From the NCBI GenBank assembly GCA_002304735.1, contig DBIU01000094.1, positions 1 to 16,217 on the forward strand: DNA of 16,217 bases. Reading direction: 5' to 3'. Below the pieces are notes generated by a model. The model was not told the origin of the DNA. It saw nothing but the letters and a program-made list of their open reading frames with translations, and searched no databases. Below are positions 14,805-16,217 of this stretch, piece by piece. Source of the DNA: Ruminococcaceae bacterium UBA794 (GTDB lineage Bacteria; Bacillota; Clostridia; Oscillospirales; Ruminococcaceae). A program made the translations under genes and the position numbers. Position 1 is the first letter of the stretch. Every line of letters starts with the position of its first letter.

Positions 14805-16217
14805 GTTTCCTCTGCATTTTCGCCGATGGCAGCACAAGCAGCCTCGGCTTTGTCTTTAGCTTCTTCAGCGCCGTCGGAATCAAGCTGTGCGCTTATTTCA
14901 CCGCGGATAACGCCCGAAATATTCGCGTCAACGATACCGCAGACATAACCGCGAACTCTGCCGTTAACCCACATATTGCCGGAACGCTTCTGAATAAGCT
15001 CTTTGCGCTTTAGAGTGAACGAGGTTTTCTCGATAATCGTATCGCCGAGAAGCAAAATCTGCGGCAAAACGAACATTACAAGGAATATCGAAATCAGCGT
15101 TCCGCGTCCAAGGCAAATTCCGACGGAAGAAATCGCAACGTCCGACGACAAAAAGCCTATCAGCAAGCCCGCTATCGCGAGAATTGCGCCGGAAGTTATG
15201 ATTGTCGGGAACGCTTGATTGAGCGTTTCAACCATCGCGTCCTTAATCGACATTGTTTTCTTAAGCTCGGTATAGCGGCTTGAAATAACAATCGCGTAGT
15301 CGATGTTCGCGCCCATCTGAATTGAGCTTACGATAAGATAGCTCAGGAAGAAAATGTTCGTGTGCATTACAACGGGAACGGAGAAATTTATCCAGACCGC
15401 GCCCTGTATTATCGCAAGCAAAAGCACGGGCAGTCCCGCGGATTTGAACGTGAAAACAAGTATTACAAGTACGAACAGGAACGACAGTATGCTTACCATA
15501 AGATTATCCGTTGAGAAAACGTTCGAGAGGTCGTAATCCGAGGTTGAATCGCCGACAATATAGCTTCCCTCGGGATAATACTCGCGAACAACCTCGTGAA
15601 GCTCGTCAAGGAACTCAAACGTCTGCGTTCCTTCCTCGGGAACGTTCGTGTAGAGCAACATTCGGCTGTATTCCTCCGTTCCGAGCTGCTTTTTCGCGTC
15701 CTCAAGCTGCTTGTGAAGGTCGTCAATCTTGTCGTTAAGCTCGTCGTCAAGCGTAACGTAGCCCGCTTCCTTTTCGTTATAAATAAAGGTGAACATATCA
15801 ATAAGCGGCACGGAATAGTTGTTAACCGAAGAACCCGTGAACGAGCCGACAATCTGCCCGTAATCCTCCTTATCCGCGGCATAAGCAGCGTAAGCAAGCC
15901 GAACGACCTCGATATCCATATCCGTAAGCTCGGCGAATTGTCTTGGATTAAGCGCGTCGGTCAGCACATAGCCGTCCATTGCCTCGATATTCGCAAGTCC
16001 CATCGCCGAGTCAACCTGCCGCATTTCTTCCATTCGCTCGAGAAGCAGGTGTTCCTTTTCGTAATCGCCGGCGGGAACCATAACCACGACAAGGTTGTTA
16101 GAGCCGAATTTCTCGTCAATCCGCTCCTCGGCAATCTGCGAAGCGTTTTTGGTATATGTTGAAAGCGTTGAATAGCCGTAAACGTAATTCGTCTGATTTG
16201 ACAGGATAAATCCAGCC
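14795..16217 (-). CDS. RND-superfamily MMPL-type membrane transporter, C-terminal part (5' end beyond the window)
   Basis: The reading frame stays open to the right edge, so the gene is cut at its 5' end; 473 residues of the C-terminal half are visible. The first 235 or so residues are a soluble extracytoplasmic domain, as expected between TM7 and TM8 of an RND protein. It includes a charged helical stretch (DDLHKQLEDAKKQLG). Five hydrophobic segments follow (about fragment residues 240-405), matching TM8-TM12. The fourth-to-last conserved element, GANIDYAI, holds an Asp306-Tyr307 pair like the proton-relay pair of MmpL3. These transporters use the proton gradient to export lipids or other hydrophobic molecules. 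The cytoplasmic tail of about 70 residues has a Gly-rich beta-like run (NGRVRGYVCGIVDANIS) and then an acidic Ala/Glu-rich end. The next gene starts 4 bp downstream, so the two are surely co-transcribed. The substrate cannot be told from sequence. Confidence 0.92.
   Translation of the reverse strand, partial: AGFILSNQTNYVYGYSTLSTYTKNASQIAEERIDEKFGSNNLVVVMVPAGDYEKEHLLLERMEEMRQVDSAMGLANIEAMDGYVLTDALNPRQFAELTDMDIEVVRLAYAAYAADKEDYGQIVGSFTGSSVNNYSVPLIDMFTFIYNEKEAGYVTLDDELNDKIDDLHKQLEDAKKQLGTEEYSRMLLYTNVPEEGTQTFEFLDELHEVVREYYPEGSYIVGDSTSDYDLSNVFSTDNLMVSILSFLFVLVILVFTFKSAGLPVLLLAIIQGAVWINFSVPVVMHTNIFFLSYLIVSSIQMGANIDYAIVISSRYTELKKTMSIKDAMVETLNQAFPTIITSGAILAIAGLLIGFLSSDVAISSVGICLGRGTLISIFLVMFVLPQILLLGDTIIEKTSFTLKRKELIQKRSGNMWVNGRVRGYVCGIVDANISGVIRGEISAQLDSDGAEEAKDKAEAACAAIGENAEETEG

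Noticed and set aside
15596..16162. 188-codon plus-strand open frame opposite the transporter
   Set aside because: The minus frame has clear RND/MMPL features and runs through to the edge; the plus frame shows no motif.
1..16217. Mobile elements, tRNA/rRNA genes or CRISPR arrays
   Set aside because: No transposase, integrase, cloverleaf-like or regularly spaced repeat was found; the GLUG and coiled-coil repeats are at the protein level.

Overview
The window looks like a chromosomal segment of a strictly anaerobic, fermentative Gram-positive bacterium, most likely class Clostridia (Oscillospiraceae/Ruminococcaceae-like is my best guess). The reasons are a Rex redox repressor next to an AdhE-type aldehyde/alcohol dehydrogenase, a hybrid-cluster protein, a sensory-type [FeFe] hydrogenase relative, strong GGAGG-type ribosome binding sites and short intergenic gaps. 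No tRNA, rRNA, insertion sequence, CRISPR array or attachment site was found, and base composition looks even throughout. The taxonomic call rests on gene content only.

Layout. (1) 37-1503, minus: a Y-family translesion DNA polymerase, divergent from what follows. (2) 1721-3286, plus: hcp (hydroxylamine reductase / hybrid-cluster protein), closed by a hairpin at 3300-3327. (3) 3370-3474: a control region with three TTGATA/TATCAA half-sites, a sigma-A-like promoter and a strong Shine-Dalgarno. (4) 3475-7528, plus: an apparent operon of rex, adhE and a small APH-fold kinase, with gaps of 19 and 12 bp, closed by a strong terminator with eight T residues. (5) 7607-10721, plus: a three-gene set of a small [2Fe-2S] thioredoxin-fold ferredoxin, a PAS-containing [FeFe]-hydrogenase-like sensor and a PP2C/SpoIIE-type phosphatase overlapping the sensor by 8 bp. 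A bidirectional terminator follows. (6) 10825 to the right edge, minus: a two-gene envelope operon of an RND/MMPL transporter (cut by the window edge) and, 4 bp downstream, a 1321-residue surface protein in which a roughly 575-residue helical rod is inserted into a GLUG-repeat beta-solenoid.

How the parts may work together. Blocks 2-5 form a redox neighbourhood. Rex senses NADH/NAD+, AdhE consumes NADH to make ethanol, Hcp deals with nitrosative or redox stress, and the hydrogenase-like sensor plus phosphatase could report H2 or ferredoxin redox state. The link between the sensor's signal helix and the phosphatase is inferred from gene order and translational overlap. Block 6 is unrelated in function: it reads as a transporter with a dedicated long extracellular partner, and is the least explained part of the window. 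Its GLUG-split-by-coiled-coil architecture and the APH-like kinase locked into the adhE operon are the most interesting leads.
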